A DNA stretch of 64,000 bases from Rotaria sordida (Eukaryota > Rotifera > Eurotatoria > Philodinida > Philodinidae). This document shows, piece by piece, positions 1-11,603 of the stretch. A model generated the notes under the pieces. That model saw only the letters and a program-made list of their open reading frames with translations, did no database searches and was not told the DNA's origin. Each line of letters starts with the position of its first letter. The stretch's first letter is position 1. A program made the translations under genes and the position numbers. Location: NCBI GenBank assembly GCA_905250125.1, contig CAJNOL010001052.1, positions 1-64,000 on the forward strand. Reading direction: 5' to 3'.

Positions 1-2
1 AT

Positions 3-245
3 GTTATACAACATACAAAAGATTGTAAAGAAAAAAATCGTCAATGTAATATATGCAAACAAGTTATTTTTCTTTATTGGTACCATGCTAAAATTTGCAT
101 GAATCAAAATTGTCAAGTTCCATATTGTACAAGTTTAAAATTTTTCATAGAAAAGCAATGGACAACTAGTTTACAAGCAGATCGACTTCTTATGGAAGCT
201 ATGATGATGCAACGCGAAACAAATATTATGTTAACACAAACATAA
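3..245 (+). CDS. CBP/p300-type TAZ2 zinc-finger protein, C-terminal end (partial)
   Basis: An open frame enters from outside the window and ends at TAA 243-245, giving about 80 residues. It contains the TAZ zinc-finger pattern of CREB-binding protein/p300: HTKDC, then CNICKQVIFLYWYHAKIC, then NQNCQVPYC, followed by a helix rich in Met and Gln. In the family these His/Cys sets bind zinc, and the TAZ2 domain docks transcription-factor activation domains in the nucleus. The order and spacing match TAZ2 of p300, including the CKQ...YHAK...C core. The protein stops soon after the domain, with no long glutamine-rich tail, so this may be a short TAZ protein rather than a complete acetyltransferase. 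The 5' part, including any HAT or bromodomain, lies outside the window. Confidence 0.82.
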   Translation, partial: VIQHTKDCKEKNRQCNICKQVIFLYWYHAKICMNQNCQVPYCTSLKFFIEKQWTTSLQADRLLMEAMMMQRETNIMLTQT

Positions 246-1321
246 GATAAATAAATTGTGTTATGGATTTTTTTTTCTGAATAAAGTCTCGTTTGTTCTA
301 TCTATATGTATAATGTTCAGTGTGTGTGTGTTTCTCTGTGCCAGATCAAAGATCAAATAAGGCTATAAGGGGAAGGCGCCAAGGGCTACTATATTGGGAT
401 ACCCATAGGTCCTCGACGACTACCCTATGGAGGTACTCATAGTTCTCAAGAGCTATCCTATGGGGATAGCCATACGAGTTACCTCACGAGAGAGACGACC
501 GAATCCCAATATAGCTGCTCAATCGATAGACTCAGATTTTGATGAAAGTTATTCCATTTTGTAGAGCAACTTTTTTTAGGTATATAACCAAATTTTTAGA
601 CTTAAAGGTTGAACTTTGGCTGAGATACGCTTATCCGACTAATAGCACCCAAAATAGACTTTAGTTAATTTGAGAAATTTTTGATCAATTTTCTGTGTGA
701 GCTATTTTGACGATATCTCGTCACTAGTACGTGATAGAGTTCTGAAATTTTGACCAGATATACATTTTGAGATGGGGAATACAATCATCATATTCAATAA
801 CGTCCATGTCTTCAAAAAGTATGACTGAATTCTTTGAGATCACCCCTGGTTTCCCTATATATTAGGATCAAAAATAGCCTATCTTCATGATAGGCTTTTT
901 CCAGATCAGTGTGATAGAATTTGCTGATTTTTTTTCTCAAAGACTGTTGACCTGGTACTACTTAGATATGAAATCAAAACTTTGGGATCTTGAAATTTGC
1001 CTGGACAAGTGTTAGCACCAAATAACACTGTTTACTTTATGAGTCAGTCCACATAAGCCACGACCGATTTCCACAAAAACTGCTCAATCGAGGTCATCCA
1101 ATTTTGCTCAATTTAAGATATGTTTTAGGGTAAGAGTTTTCAGAATTTCGACGCAAGCCGCTTGAAAAAATATTGTTCCGTTCTCGAGATATTGAAATTT
1201 TTCTGAGGGTTCTATCGTCAAAAAAGTGCATTTCTTTTGTGATTTTTTTGTGACATCTATATCTCATCAAGAATACATGCAATTGAATTGAAATTCTTAC
1301 TGTGAGTAGATATCGTGATTT
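246..1321. other. Gene-free stretch with one hairpin
   Basis: No convincing coding region is seen. A short GT run follows at about 318-332. The only structured part is the hairpin at 386-517. The rest is AT-rich without recognisable protein similarity on either strand. Confidence 0.5.
386..517. mobile_element. Small foldback/MITE-like hairpin, 132 bp
   Basis: The ends are inverted copies: CTACTATATTGGGAT on the left and ATCCCAATATAGCTG on the right. The interior also pairs partly with itself (repeated CCCATAGG / CCTATGGGG words). No clear target-site duplication can be read, although TA dinucleotides sit at the inner edge of both ends. The size and shape fit a non-autonomous hairpin element. 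Confidence 0.5.
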
Positions 1322-1384
1322 TGTGGGTGTGCCCTCACTTTACTTCAACTACCAACCACACCCGCACACACACACCCACACCCT
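1322..1384. repeat. TGTGGG-type inverted tract 1
   Basis: A short G-rich arm (TGTGGGTGTG) at the left and a longer C-rich arm (CACACCCACACCC type) at the right are separated by about 25 bp. The hexamer is that of bdelloid telomeres. The order is G-rich then C-rich. Confidence 0.6.
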
Positions 1385-1385
1385 T

Positions 1386-1590
1386 TCAAAAAACTAACCT
1401 CATGTTCGGATTTCCCGACCCCGATTACCCTTCGGCCAACCCTTATAAAAAAGATTTTTTTTCGTAAAAAAGTAATCCTTTGTGTAAAAAAATGATTCAG
1501 AAAAAAAAATTTCAAAAAACTGATCTCAGATTCGAGTTCCTCGATCTCGATTACCTTTGGTTGAGTTTTATTTGAAAGAACTCTTTTTGT
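1386..1590. repeat. Imperfect tandem duplication, unit about 125 bp
   Basis: Two diverged copies start with TTCAAAAAACT at about 1386 and 1510 and share the words TCGATCTCGATTACC / CCGACCCCGATTACC and a poly-A/T interior. No coding role is visible. Confidence 0.45.
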
Positions 1591-1659
1591 GTCGAGATCG
1601 TTATTCGACCAATCAGTGAAGTGCGGACACACAAGCAAGCAAGCAATCAATCAGGCAAT

Positions 1660-4240
1660 TTATGTTTGCAAGACTCTTCTCTACGAGAAAGAGAACAGAT
1701 ATCTCTTAGTGAAAAAAATCAAATTCAAGTCTTATTTTCCGTCTCTATGAACAGTACTGCTAAATTTCATTACTAACCAGGAAACATTCTCCAGTATGAT
1801 TCACTAATCGAACTGGCATTTTATCTAAAGTGCGCTCTAACGAGACTGGTTAATTTTCAAAAATCTCTGACAGCATATTTATGGAAAAAAATCTAAGTAC
1901 GAAATTTCAACGTAAAGTTTTTGGCCATAGCAAAATTTTGTTTTACCTTAAAAAAAATCATGTGTGACAACCAAAGATAAGGAAGTCCAATATTTTTTTT
2001 GTTGCTTTGAACAATCGATATGTTTTTGAACGACACTATTTCTTAATTCTTGAGTACTAGAAATCAATATTTGACTACGTAACATTTGTATGATATTGAA
2101 TGAACTTTTTTTTAGTCTTTATGTTTTAATTTAAGGTTTACGCAACTGATCATCAACTTGTACTGTATTGAATAATGAGGTTCGATAAAAGAACAAATCA
2201 TGAATGAGTCAAATAAGATAAAAATGTGCTTCGACTAATAAACTTATAAAGAACAAAAGTATAATATGTGATTATCAAATTGAATATGTGAACATTGGCA
2301 TTTTGCACCTGTTTTATTCTATGTTTCCTACGCAGTAGTAATATTCATTGATCATTAGGTTTTTCTGACGGTATTCATAAAAAACAAACGTTCTAGTCTA
2401 TCTTTCTTGTATATACTATTCCCTCGACTGAAGGGAGGGTCATATGAAAAAAAAAAAGTTTGTGTGTGGGTGTGGATCTTCTCGTCATCCACACCCAAAT
2501 TTTAAATATTTAAAAAAGACTTAATTTTGCTAAATTCCAGAAATTCAATTTGATTTTCAAAAAAAAAAATTCATTCTCTAAAAAATGGAAAATCAATTTC
2601 GATTTGGAGAAAATTGTTGTATTTATTACAACATATTTCTTAAAACTACTTGAGAAATTCAATTCATTTTGTTGATCATGACGTTAGATATATAATATAT
2701 AATTTTTGCCATGAAACAAATTCAGATTATGATCAGATACAAAGCTCTTTGATTTTTAAATTTAATGACTCTCGTACATTTTACTACATCATTTAAATAG
2801 AATAAATCACACAGTAGATTTGCATATAAATAATAGTTTAGTTTTCATATCCTATTAATATAACAACATAAACAACGCTATAAATAAACAGGAGTGTGCA
2901 AGATTAATATAATTACTCTGTCAAAACGATAATAACTTCATTATTCATATTTGTTGATGATCTGTTTTTGACATCAACTGAAGAATGAATTTGACGCATT
3001 TCAATCTAAATGTTAAGCATAAAAAGCTTTATTTAACATGATTTTAATTGTTGCATTACATTTGTCTATTGTCCAAATATATACAACAATTTGTTCTCTC
3101 AAAAAAAACATGGCGCGCATATTATGAAAGTTTCTCTTATTATAAGAGAGGTATAATGCCTTAAAACATTTTTCGAGTTATGAAGTTCAAATGGAATTTT
3201 GTTAGCAGATGAATAATTTTTTTATGCATTAGCTATTTATTTATTTGTTTCACTCTATCTTCAATATTTCTATTTTTGCATCAATCGATACATATTGTGT
3301 CATCGTATTCGGTGTATGAATCTTTTATTTTCTTCTTGTTTCTTTTCAATTCCATTTTTGACGCTGTCTCCGTCGTCGTATTATTATGTTTTAATTCTAT
3401 GGAATCAATAATTTTAGTATAGAAAAAAAAGATAATAAAACAGCCAATCGTGCACCAGAAATATCTTTTTGTTCGTATTTTTTAGGATTATGGGCATTCT
3501 ATCTATTTATCATCCAAATGTCAATCCTTCGCTAAGAACATGGCTATGGACAGAAAATACTTCCACAAGTAGCAGTGAAAACGAACGTCTTCTGTCATAG
3601 ACAGAAGGTACCTTTGAGCTCGATTTTAATAGGATTGATTGTATGAAGCAAAACACTATTGCTTGTGAAGCATGTATATTTTATCTATTCTGTGCAATGA
3701 CAGAAAGAAAAATAAAGGTTATGATATAATGCATATTTTTCTAACCATTGATTAGCTCTCTTTCTCTTGATCATTGAAGCTATATGATCAATAAGTGATA
3801 GAACAAGTAAAAGATTAAGAATATTTTGATGAAAAAAAACAGTGTCTCAGTGATATATGATCATGCGTTATCCTACGTATATGCTTGAATGCACGCAAGC
3901 CAAATATTTTTTCGACATGTACATAAGCAAAAAAAATATCTCCATTTTCTTTATTAAACAACGCCGATACAATTACCAACGTAATATACTCGTCCTTGCT
4001 AAATTTTTTGTACTAATACAAGAAGCAAACGTTAGTCTTTTGATATTGCAGTATCTTTTTAATGCCCTTCTAGTCCATCAGTATTCAGAAGATTTTTCTT
4101 CCCTAAGTAATAGTACTAACAAGAAAACTCTACCTTTACATTCATATTTTAAGACTGGAAATGGCTCCTTTTAATTCCGATTATTAATATTATTGAATTA
4201 TATACGAATCAATGGAGAAATGTGTCCTCATCATTTTGAT
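1660..4240. other. Gene-poor AT-rich stretch
   Basis: I see no supported gene. A TGTGGG-type tract lies at 2461-2498. The segment 3481-3600 contains a short hydrophobic open stretch that could be a stray exon but has no supporting context. Confidence 0.4.
2461..2498. repeat. TGTGGG-type inverted tract 2
   Basis: GTGTGGGTGTGGAT is followed by a spacer of about 12 bp and then ATCCACACCC. The arms are short and can pair into a hairpin. G-rich arm first. Confidence 0.6.
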
Positions 4241-4691
4241 TACGGGTGAGAAAGTTATTGTTATTTTTTTGTTATCAATAACAATAACATTAGCTTTTTG
4301 ATTCAAAACAAATCAATGAAACAAGTTTAAGCATAGTTTGTACGAACATCAAAGGATCCCTTTGTTCACACAGTATCTTTTCATACTATTTGATATAAGA
4401 GTTTATCGGCAAGATTTTGAGAAACGATAACATAATATATTTTGTTATTGTTATTGCTATATAACAATAACAATAACAATAACAATAACAAATTATGTTA
4501 TGTTACTGTTTCTCAAAATATTTACGAGAAGTTCTTATATCAAATAGTATGAAAAGATACTTTATTAATAAAGTGCTCCTTTGATGTTCGTGCGAACTAC
4601 GCGTAGACTTATTCCATTGATTTTTTTGAAAAAAAACGTTAATGTTATTGTTATTAGTAACAAAAAAATAACAATAACTTTCTCACCCCTA
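4241..4691. mobile_element. hAT-like foldback MITE with 8-bp target duplication
   Basis: The 451-bp element is almost one large imperfect palindrome. Its ends are TACGGGTGAGAAAG on the left and CTTTCTCACCCCTA on the right, so the terminal inverted repeat starts TA(C/G)GGGTGAGAAAG. The flanks carry the identical octamer ATTTTGAT at 4233-4240 and 4692-4699, the target duplication length of hAT transposons. The centre holds an (AACAAT)n run around 4462-4490. No transposase is encoded, so movement would need a partner hAT element elsewhere. Confidence 0.85.
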
Positions 4692-4699
4692 ATTTTGAT

Positions 4700-5923
4700 G
4701 CTAAATTCAATGTGTTTTGATAAGATTTTGATTGTCGTTTGAGTATTGCATTGACCACACATCCTCAGTCATTAGTTGACCAAAATCACTGTATAATATT
4801 ATGACGAACGTTTTGAAGAAAGAAAATTAAAAATTGACATTAAATCAACGATTTTTTGATAAACCTTTTGCCATGCTACATTTTCCTTATATACTGAATC
4901 ATTTATAATACAATTTTAATTGTAACCAGGTAAAATAGAGACTGTCCATTGCCCGTACAAAAATATAATATTTCTCATTTTACAAATGAAGCACATTTGT
5001 TTACTTGAATTCTGTAGAATAGAAACGATGTCCAAAGTACTCTCATATACCATTCGATAGAGCTTGAAAAGCTCTACGAAACTAGCTGTTTTTTAAGGTC
5101 TAAAAAAATGCAGGTCTGTGAGTCAAAACAGTCAAAGAATAAAGACGACTATATACAAGAAAAGAGATTTTTAATTTGTTTTGAAGTAGCTTCTATGTTG
5201 GCTGCTAACAGAACAGAGACTGACCTGTACAAGGTGTACATGGACAAAAACTACCTAGGCTTTTTCTTCAGTAGCAGTTACCTATGAGCTATAATTCCAC
5301 TAAGTAACTTATCGTCCTGAGTATGCTGTTCTGCCGATATATTCTTCTAGATGACAGTAGCCTCCAAGAGACATTTGTTCTGAGGCAACACTATTTGCAT
5401 GTTTAGTGTGAATATGGACGTGAATGTGAGAGCATGCATAGTGGTTTGTATATGTAACGAATTAAGCGCTGGAATGTGGAAGTTTGCTTGGTTATCTGAA
5501 GAACACTTCAAGTATCATTCAGTACCGTAAAAAGAATAGACATCGCTGTAGTATGATCAGCCTAGGAGATCTCCAAATGATTTAATTCAATATTAAGTCT
5601 AACAATCCGATAAAATCCTATGTGAAGTAAGGCTGCGCAGCTACTCAGGCAGTGCACGTTTGAAATGTATACACTGAGATATGTAAAGCGCAGACCTCAG
5701 ATGAATTGAATCGAATGCCATCAGTACCAGGCGATGAAAGTCCAACCTTAGATACTCGAACCTCATTCCAAAAACCAGGTTTCTACAGGTTCCATCGCTT
5801 CAATCCAAAATTCGGACTGAATTCAACAGGATCTGATTGTCAAATAATCCTCGTGAGGCTTGTTGTCGGAAAGCACATATACATCTGGATCAGGTAGCGG
5901 GTCATCAGCAGCGTTCGAATTCC
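4700..5923. other. Gene-free stretch
   Basis: No supported gene. A 63-codon open frame at 5706-5897 has no recognised domain and no splice context. Confidence 0.4.
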
Positions 5924-6448
5924 ATGAATTCCGAACTCTTGAGGAATTCTTGAACTCAAAAATTATTTAACACGTACGGACACTAAGAAACCACAGCATA
6001 AGATACCGTAAACAAACTCAAGGGCCTCAAGGAATTCAAGGGATTCAAGGATCTCATTGAATCCAAGGAACTCAAGGATGTCAAGTAACCCAGAGAAGTC
6101 AAGGAATGCAGGGATACAAAGGATCCCAAGGACCCTAAGTATGTCAAGAATCACAAGGAAACCAAGGATCCGAAGAATATCAAGGAAGCCAAACATTCTT
6201 GGGATCCATCACTTCCTTGGGATTCTTGAGTCCCTTGACTTCCTTAGGCCCCTTGTGATCGTTGAGATCCGTGAAATCATCGACTTCCTTGACTTCCTTG
6301 AGTTTCTCGGGATCTTTGTGATCCTTAGGCTCCTTGAATTCTTAAGGTGCTTGAGTTTATTTACGGCATCTTATGCTGTGGTTTCTTAGTGCCCGTACGT
6401 GTTAAATAATTTTTTAATTCAAGAATTCTTCAAAAGTTCGGAATTCGG
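5924..6448. mobile_element. Foldback element with minisatellite core, about 525 bp
   Basis: Terminal arms of about 100 bp are inverted copies: the left arm runs from GAATTCCGAACTC through AACACGTACGG to ACAAACTCAAG, and the right arm is its reverse complement with few differences. The core is a set of short purine-rich units of the type CAAGGAATC on the left half and their complements on the right half. Open frames in this core on both strands (rich in Phe/Leu/Gly or Arg/Ser/Asn) are by-products of the repeat. I cannot define a clean target duplication. Confidence 0.75.
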
Positions 6449-6703
6449 ATAGGTCTCTGGGTATGGATGCGGATGTAGAAAACACCAACATCCCGTACCT
6501 ACATACATCACATTCACCACATTCAGACTCACCTCCAGACCCACAGAAGCATGCACTCGTGATTTTTCTATTATGTTAGTGTATAAAAAGTTGGCTAATC
6601 GAATACGTGTACACATCACTATTCAACATTTTGATGAATTTATCTTTAGTAGCTGTTACTACGATATAAATTTGTGAAATTCATTGTGAAGTGTTCTTTG
6701 ACA

Positions 6704-7612
6704 ATGGCTTTTTTTGACTTACATGAACCAGAAGATGGCCGCGATCGTTTTTTTCTGTATGCGATGGTTATTCTTCCTTTCGTCTCCGCTGGTTCCTACG
6801 CCTTCGATGCATGGTATCACCTTCTTTATCAGCCTAAAGGACGTACCTACATAGGACTATTATCAACGATTTTCATCATCTTCTCCTATTTACAATATTG
6901 TGCACCTATTCGATCGCGACGCTTGTTGGCTATCTATCATATTCTTCTGTGGATCGTAACCGAAACAGCTACACTAGGTTACTTGTTCTACTATATCAAA
7001 GAAGGCGAAACATTCAAAATTTTTATTTATGTTTGCTTCTTCATGCTCGAGAGTTATTTCACGATTGGCCTCTTATATGCTCGCGTTGTACACAATCTAG
7101 ACCCAAATATTTTCGTCGAAAATAAACATCTCTTCTCTTTTGTGTCTCGCTTAGAAGTTCTTCTTACTATTTTTATACCAGTATTCATGAACACCGGATA
7201 TACATCGTTGACAAGAAATACCGTCGCTTTTTTTCTTCTATTTGACTTTTTCTCAGATTCATACGATCGATTTCAAGGTGTTTGGATGAAATCGGCTCTG
7301 TATTTATTTGTGACCTCAGTCACAGTGGCCGTCGCTACCGAATGGCTCTATTTCAATCACCATGAACACGTTTATGAAATGATCTCTTTCACTTCTGAAA
7401 TCATTTCTGCTGCTCTATGTGACACCATTATAATACTACAATTTTTTGGAATCCATTTTAGAATGGAAAACTTATACAATATTTTCCTAGACGCTTTCAG
7501 CCAGGCCAAAGAGAGAGCATTAAAACGTCGAAGCGATAGTCGAATACTTGTAGAAGATTCAGAAGGTGTTAACGAAAAGCTCCTGAGCACTGCCAATGAG
7601 CCAATCATTTAA
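6704..7612 (+). CDS. Multi-pass membrane protein of unknown function
   Basis: An uninterrupted frame encodes about 302 residues from the Met at 6704; an in-frame Met at 6674 would add 10 residues and is less likely because the following MAFFDLHEPEDGRDRF reads as a cytosolic N-terminus just before the first membrane segment. I count seven or eight hydrophobic helices, starting with FFLYAMVILPFVSAG and ending near IIILQFFGIHF. The C-terminal tail of about 45 residues is charged (KERALKRRSDSR) and ends ANEPII. No family motif such as a rhodopsin-type DRY is evident, so I do not call it a GPCR. No intron is apparent. It may be a lineage-specific membrane protein; transport or receptor function is not supported. 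Confidence 0.7.
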   Translation: MAFFDLHEPEDGRDRFFLYAMVILPFVSAGSYAFDAWYHLLYQPKGRTYIGLLSTIFIIFSYLQYCAPIRSRRLLAIYHILLWIVTETATLGYLFYYIKEGETFKIFIYVCFFMLESYFTIGLLYARVVHNLDPNIFVENKHLFSFVSRLEVLLTIFIPVFMNTGYTSLTRNTVAFFLLFDFFSDSYDRFQGVWMKSALYLFVTSVTVAVATEWLYFNHHEHVYEMISFTSEIISAALCDTIIILQFFGIHFRMENLYNIFLDAFSQAKERALKRRSDSRILVEDSEGVNEKLLSTANEPII

Positions 7613-8006
7613 AACAACTAGAAGATGTTAAAGACAATTAAAAAGTTGACTTCTCTCAATGTTTGTGATATTTTTTTGTAACCTCTCAAGTAGTTTCTCG
7701 GATTACGTTTAAAATACATCAACTACAATATGAACTAATGAAGTTTGACACAGCATAGAGCAGAACCGTTATCTCGCTTGATCAATTGGTCGACTTCTTT
7801 TGAAGATTTCAATGAAGTCATTTTCTCAATGAAAATAAACAAGAAAACTTGTGAGAAATTTGCTTCTGATGAATGAATCTTCTCATACCTCTGAAAAAAT
7901 CCTATTCAAATGTAGTTCTCAGATTTGACTGCTCTGAGAAAATATCATTCGAATAAATAAAGTTGTTCACAGTTATTTATAGAAATAAAGAGATAAAGGT
8001 AAGTAG

Positions 8007-8064
8007 AGGGTGTGGGTGTGGATATGAATGTGAGAGAAGACACCCACACCCACACCCACACCCT
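8007..8064. repeat. TGTGGG-type inverted tract 3
   Basis: GGGTGTGGGTGTGG, a spacer of about 20 bp (ending GAGAGAAGA), then CACCCACACCCACACCCACACCC. G-rich arm first. It lies just upstream of the truncated helicase at 8159. Confidence 0.75.
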
Positions 8065-8158
8065 AGGTACCAACGCATGAACTGGCTCAAGGAGTATAGT
8101 TTTCTCTAGCATTTAGTCTTTGTTTCTCATTAACTTCTTGATTCTGTTTGTAATTTAG

Positions 8159-9280
8159 ACCCATAGAATAGTTTTAGCACTAGGTAAACATATAAATGTG
8201 ACATGTCATGCTTGCGTTGGTGGTGTGAATCTTCGTGAGGATATGAAATGTCTTGAAGTAGGCGTCCAAGTTATTATTAGTACACCTGGTCGGAACTATG
8301 ATATGTTAAAGAGATCAGCATTTGTACGTAATTTATGTCTTATATGTATCGTATTTTTTTCCTCCTTCATGTTGTGGTTAGTGAAAATATCAAAATGTTC
8401 GTATTGGATGAAGCTGTTGAGCTCTTATCACGTGGTTTCAGAGACCGCATTTATGATATATTGACGATGCTACCGAGAAATATTCAGTTCATTGTTATAT
8501 CAACTACGATGCCCTGCGATTTACTAGAAATCGCAGATAAATTTATGAATGATCCTGTGAAAATTCTTACCAAGAGAGAAGAACAAACGCTCGAAGGTAT
8601 TCGTCAATTTTACGTGAATGTCGAACGTGAGATAGATAGATAGACATACTTGTCATTCTATGATGATGAACTAATGCAGAATTGTTTTTATTCAGGCGTG
8701 GAAATTAGATACATTATATGGATTGTTCGATACATTAACGATCACACAAACTGTCATCCTTTGTAACACATGTCAAAAGGTCGATTGGTTATATGAAAAA
8801 TTACGTGCACGTAATTTTACTGTGTCTACTCTAGTCAGTTTGACGATGATAATTTTGGAATAACCATTTGTAAAGTTTTACATTGAGATACGAATTGATT
8901 TTCTTTTTATTTTAGCACCTAAATATGGATGCAAAACAACGTAATGATGACATAAAAGAATTTCGAATAGGTTCCAGTCGAATCTTGGTAAGAACAGATA
9001 TGCTTGAAGCTGATACTGATATTCCACAAGTTAGTCCTGTTATCAATTATGATTTACCGACTAATCGTGAGAACTATCTTCATCGGTAAGAATTAATATT
9101 GTCGAAAGGAAATGATTTTTGTTCTTTTGGTTAAGTATTGGACGTCTTGGTCGATTCGGTCGAAAAGATATAGCTATCAATTTCATTAACAATGATGAAC
9201 AACAAACATTACACCACACTGAACAATATTATAATACAGAAATCGAAGATCTGCTCATGAGCATTGCCGATTTGATTTAA
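8159..9280 (+). pseudogene. eIF4A-like DEAD-box helicase, N-terminally truncated and degenerate
   Basis: Spliced fragments match eukaryotic initiation factor 4A in order: the CHACVGG and STPGR region (8159-8321), [11 protein letters not shown] to [11 protein letters not shown] (about 8383-8630), WKLDTL to DFTVS-like text (8696-8833), MDAKQR to [11 protein letters not shown] (8916-9085) and IGRLGRFGR to IADLI-stop (9136-9280). The last three exons join in frame with GT-AG borders. The first third with the Q motif and ATP-binding GKT motif is absent; a telomere-type tract lies just upstream. DEAD reads DEAV, SAT reads STT, the HGD motif is missing and ARGID reads EADTD. The first two exon joins do not keep frame with standard sites. 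Retained introns indicate a DNA-level copy. An inactive helicase-like protein is possible, but a pseudogene is more likely. Confidence 0.8.
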
Positions 9281-9511
9281 AAGAGAGACTACTGTTTTTG
9301 TCCTTTATATTCATACAAACACCACCGCGTGATTATCATCTTCTAATCTTCTATCTATTCTGATGACACATCATTATAGTCAAAAAAAAAAGTTCAGTTA
9401 AAAATTATTTTCCTTGTTTCACATACTAGAAATATCTCTGAAAAATGAACTAGCCTAGAACTACCAGTAAGGGTATGCATAGGACAGTGTGACTGTGCGT
9501 ATTATTATCTT

Positions 9512-9570
9512 GAGGGTGTGGGTATGTGCATACACCTTCTCTTCATCTACACCTCACACGCACACATCCA
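9512..9570. repeat. TGTGGG-type inverted tract 4
   Basis: GAGGGTGTGGGTATGTG, a short spacer, then a diverged C-rich arm (CACCTCACACGCACACATCC). G-rich arm first; more decayed than the others. Confidence 0.55.
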
Positions 9571-10107
9571 ATTTTAAGGGAGAAACAGCTAATTCTATGT
9601 CATTGGAATTATATAAAGCTAATGTAAACTAATGAAGTCAGTCAAAAGTAATGAATTCGACTCGGCATAAAGTTTTTGCGATTAAGAATTTCCTCAGTCA
9701 AGGATGAGAGTGCAAATATATTAACATAGCGAAAACTCATCATTTTCTTGATGGTGGACGCACGGAAAACATCATGGAAGGTAACATCTGACTAATGGCG
9801 GCATAGTAAAGCATTTTTCACTATATTTTTTTAGTTTGAGGAATATTATAAAGATAAATCTGATTTACCGTTGATTCATTTTCTCTAGCTTTTTGAATCT
9901 TACTTTCTTAAATAATTTAATGAACCTTTTACTCCTCGAAACGCAATAACATGATTTGACAATTGTTTGTATTGTTGTCGATTGGATACAAAAAAGAAAA
10001 TATTACCAATAATTAACTTCTAGATTCTAGATTTCGACAAAATATTTATTTAAGTTTATGAATAAAAAACATTGATTACAATTAGAAAATAAAAGTCAGT
10101 TTTAATT
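9571..10107. other. Intergenic stretch without recognised features
   Basis: AT-rich, no supported gene on either strand. It lies 3' of both the helicase fragment and the F-box gene, which converge here. Confidence 0.4.
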
Positions 10108-11540
10108 TCAATCATATTCAACATGATCTATTGACATGTCATTGTGAAATTCTTCTTTCCAATATCGATTAAGTTTTTGACAAGATTGTTTTATTTGATA
10201 TTTATCAATTGATGGCCATGTATAATGATCAATAAGATAATCGACAAGACGATTACAATCATTAGCATATTTTAAAGGTTCTTGCATATGGCAATGCCAT
10301 ATAATATCAATCTAAATATAAAAATCTTATTATAGTATAACTAATATTATAAACTATTACTGCATATGTTGGATGAATGAGATCATATTGTTTAGTTGGT
10401 GCATATTTTGCTGTTATATATAAAAATCTTTCATATGATTTTTTTAATCCTTTGATTACTGATGAATTTAAATCAATTGATTTTAATGGATTAATATTCC
10501 AAAAATCCATGTGTATTTCGAAATCGATCCGATTCATAAAAATTTTACATGAGTTTATCCAATTTGCATCAAGAATAATATCAACTTCTGTAAATGAAAA
10601 TGGATTTTCATAGTCATTAAGAGGATATGATGAAAATTTAAAAAATGTTTCATCCCAATAAGAATAAATTGGAATTAAATATTGATATCTATCAATAGAA
10701 TTACATGAAGATATTTTATTTAATGGTAATGTACAATATCGTTCATGAAAATGTTTTTCATATAAATGTAAAGTATCTAAAAAAGATTGTTCTTTAAAAG
10801 ATTGTTGAGTATGATCTAATAATAATGAATGATCAATAATTTGATGAAATAATCGAAGACAATCATCTTGATATATTAGAGGTCTTAAAAGATGTGTTTG
10901 CCAAACTATTTCAATATCTATAGTTGGAATAAGAAATTTCGTAGGATATAAAACTTTTAATTACATAAATCGATAATATCGGCTAATCATTTGTTGTAAT
11001 ATCACTGAATTACGCCATTTATTCTGAAATTTCGAAGCTTTTTCTAATAATAATATTAATACATAAACAGTTTTATCAATATTAACTGATAATTGAATAG
11101 TTCTAAGTAGAAGATAATTAAAATTGGAATGAATCAAATTTTAACTTACATATTTGATGATAAGTTTAGATGTTGATTAAATCCAAGAATAGGTAAAAAT
11201 AATTCATTGTTTTTTGATCGAACAGGATATCGAGAAGATGAATATTTCAATCCACAACCTATATTCATTTTTCGATATTTTTTTTCAAGTATTTCTAATT
11301 CTTGATTTCGAAGATACTTTTCAAAAATCCAATCAATATAAATTTGTTTATATGATTTGGAATTTATTTTTTAAATTAATTCAAAAATAAAGAAGATAAA
11401 TATGACTTACTATTACATCTTGTTTTCCATATAATATCATGATCAACAATCATTTTAAAATATCGACAAACTAATGAAACATTTTCTAGATCACGAACTG
11501 AGAGTAATTCAAATATTTTAAGTATCATTTCAGTAGGCAT
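10108..11540 (-). pseudogene. F-box plus glycine-rich-domain-like (DUF1399/GRDP-type) protein, disrupted
   Basis: The first exon (11411-11540) starts at MPTEMILKIFELL and encodes an F-box (LSVRDLENVSLVCRYFK), which in the family recruits substrates to SCF ubiquitin ligases through Skp1. Downstream exons carry the repeated IEIVWQTHLLRPL and IDIIWHCHMQEPL motifs, with a YQDDC/YANDC segment after each, typical of GRDP-like proteins of plants and fungi. The last exon joins at YA|ID with a GT-AG intron and ends with a stop at 10108-10110. Two defects are seen: an in-frame TAA at 10961-10963 just before KVLYPTKFLIPT, and no AG acceptor after the donor at 11410, where the continuation would be NSKSYKQIYIDW. 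Both point to a recently inactivated gene, unless the TAA is a sequence error. Confidence 0.72.
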
Positions 11541-11603
11541 ATTAATAACTAAGCAGACAAAATATTGAGATACGATTTTATAGAGTGAACTATAGATTAC
11601 CAA

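Noticed and set aside
5963..6389. Overlapping frames of 77 and 110 codons on opposite strands
   Set aside because: They read through the minisatellite core of the foldback and have biased repetitive composition.
6704..7612. G-protein-coupled receptor
   Set aside because: Seven or more hydrophobic helices are present, but no class-defining motif was found, so only a membrane protein is called.
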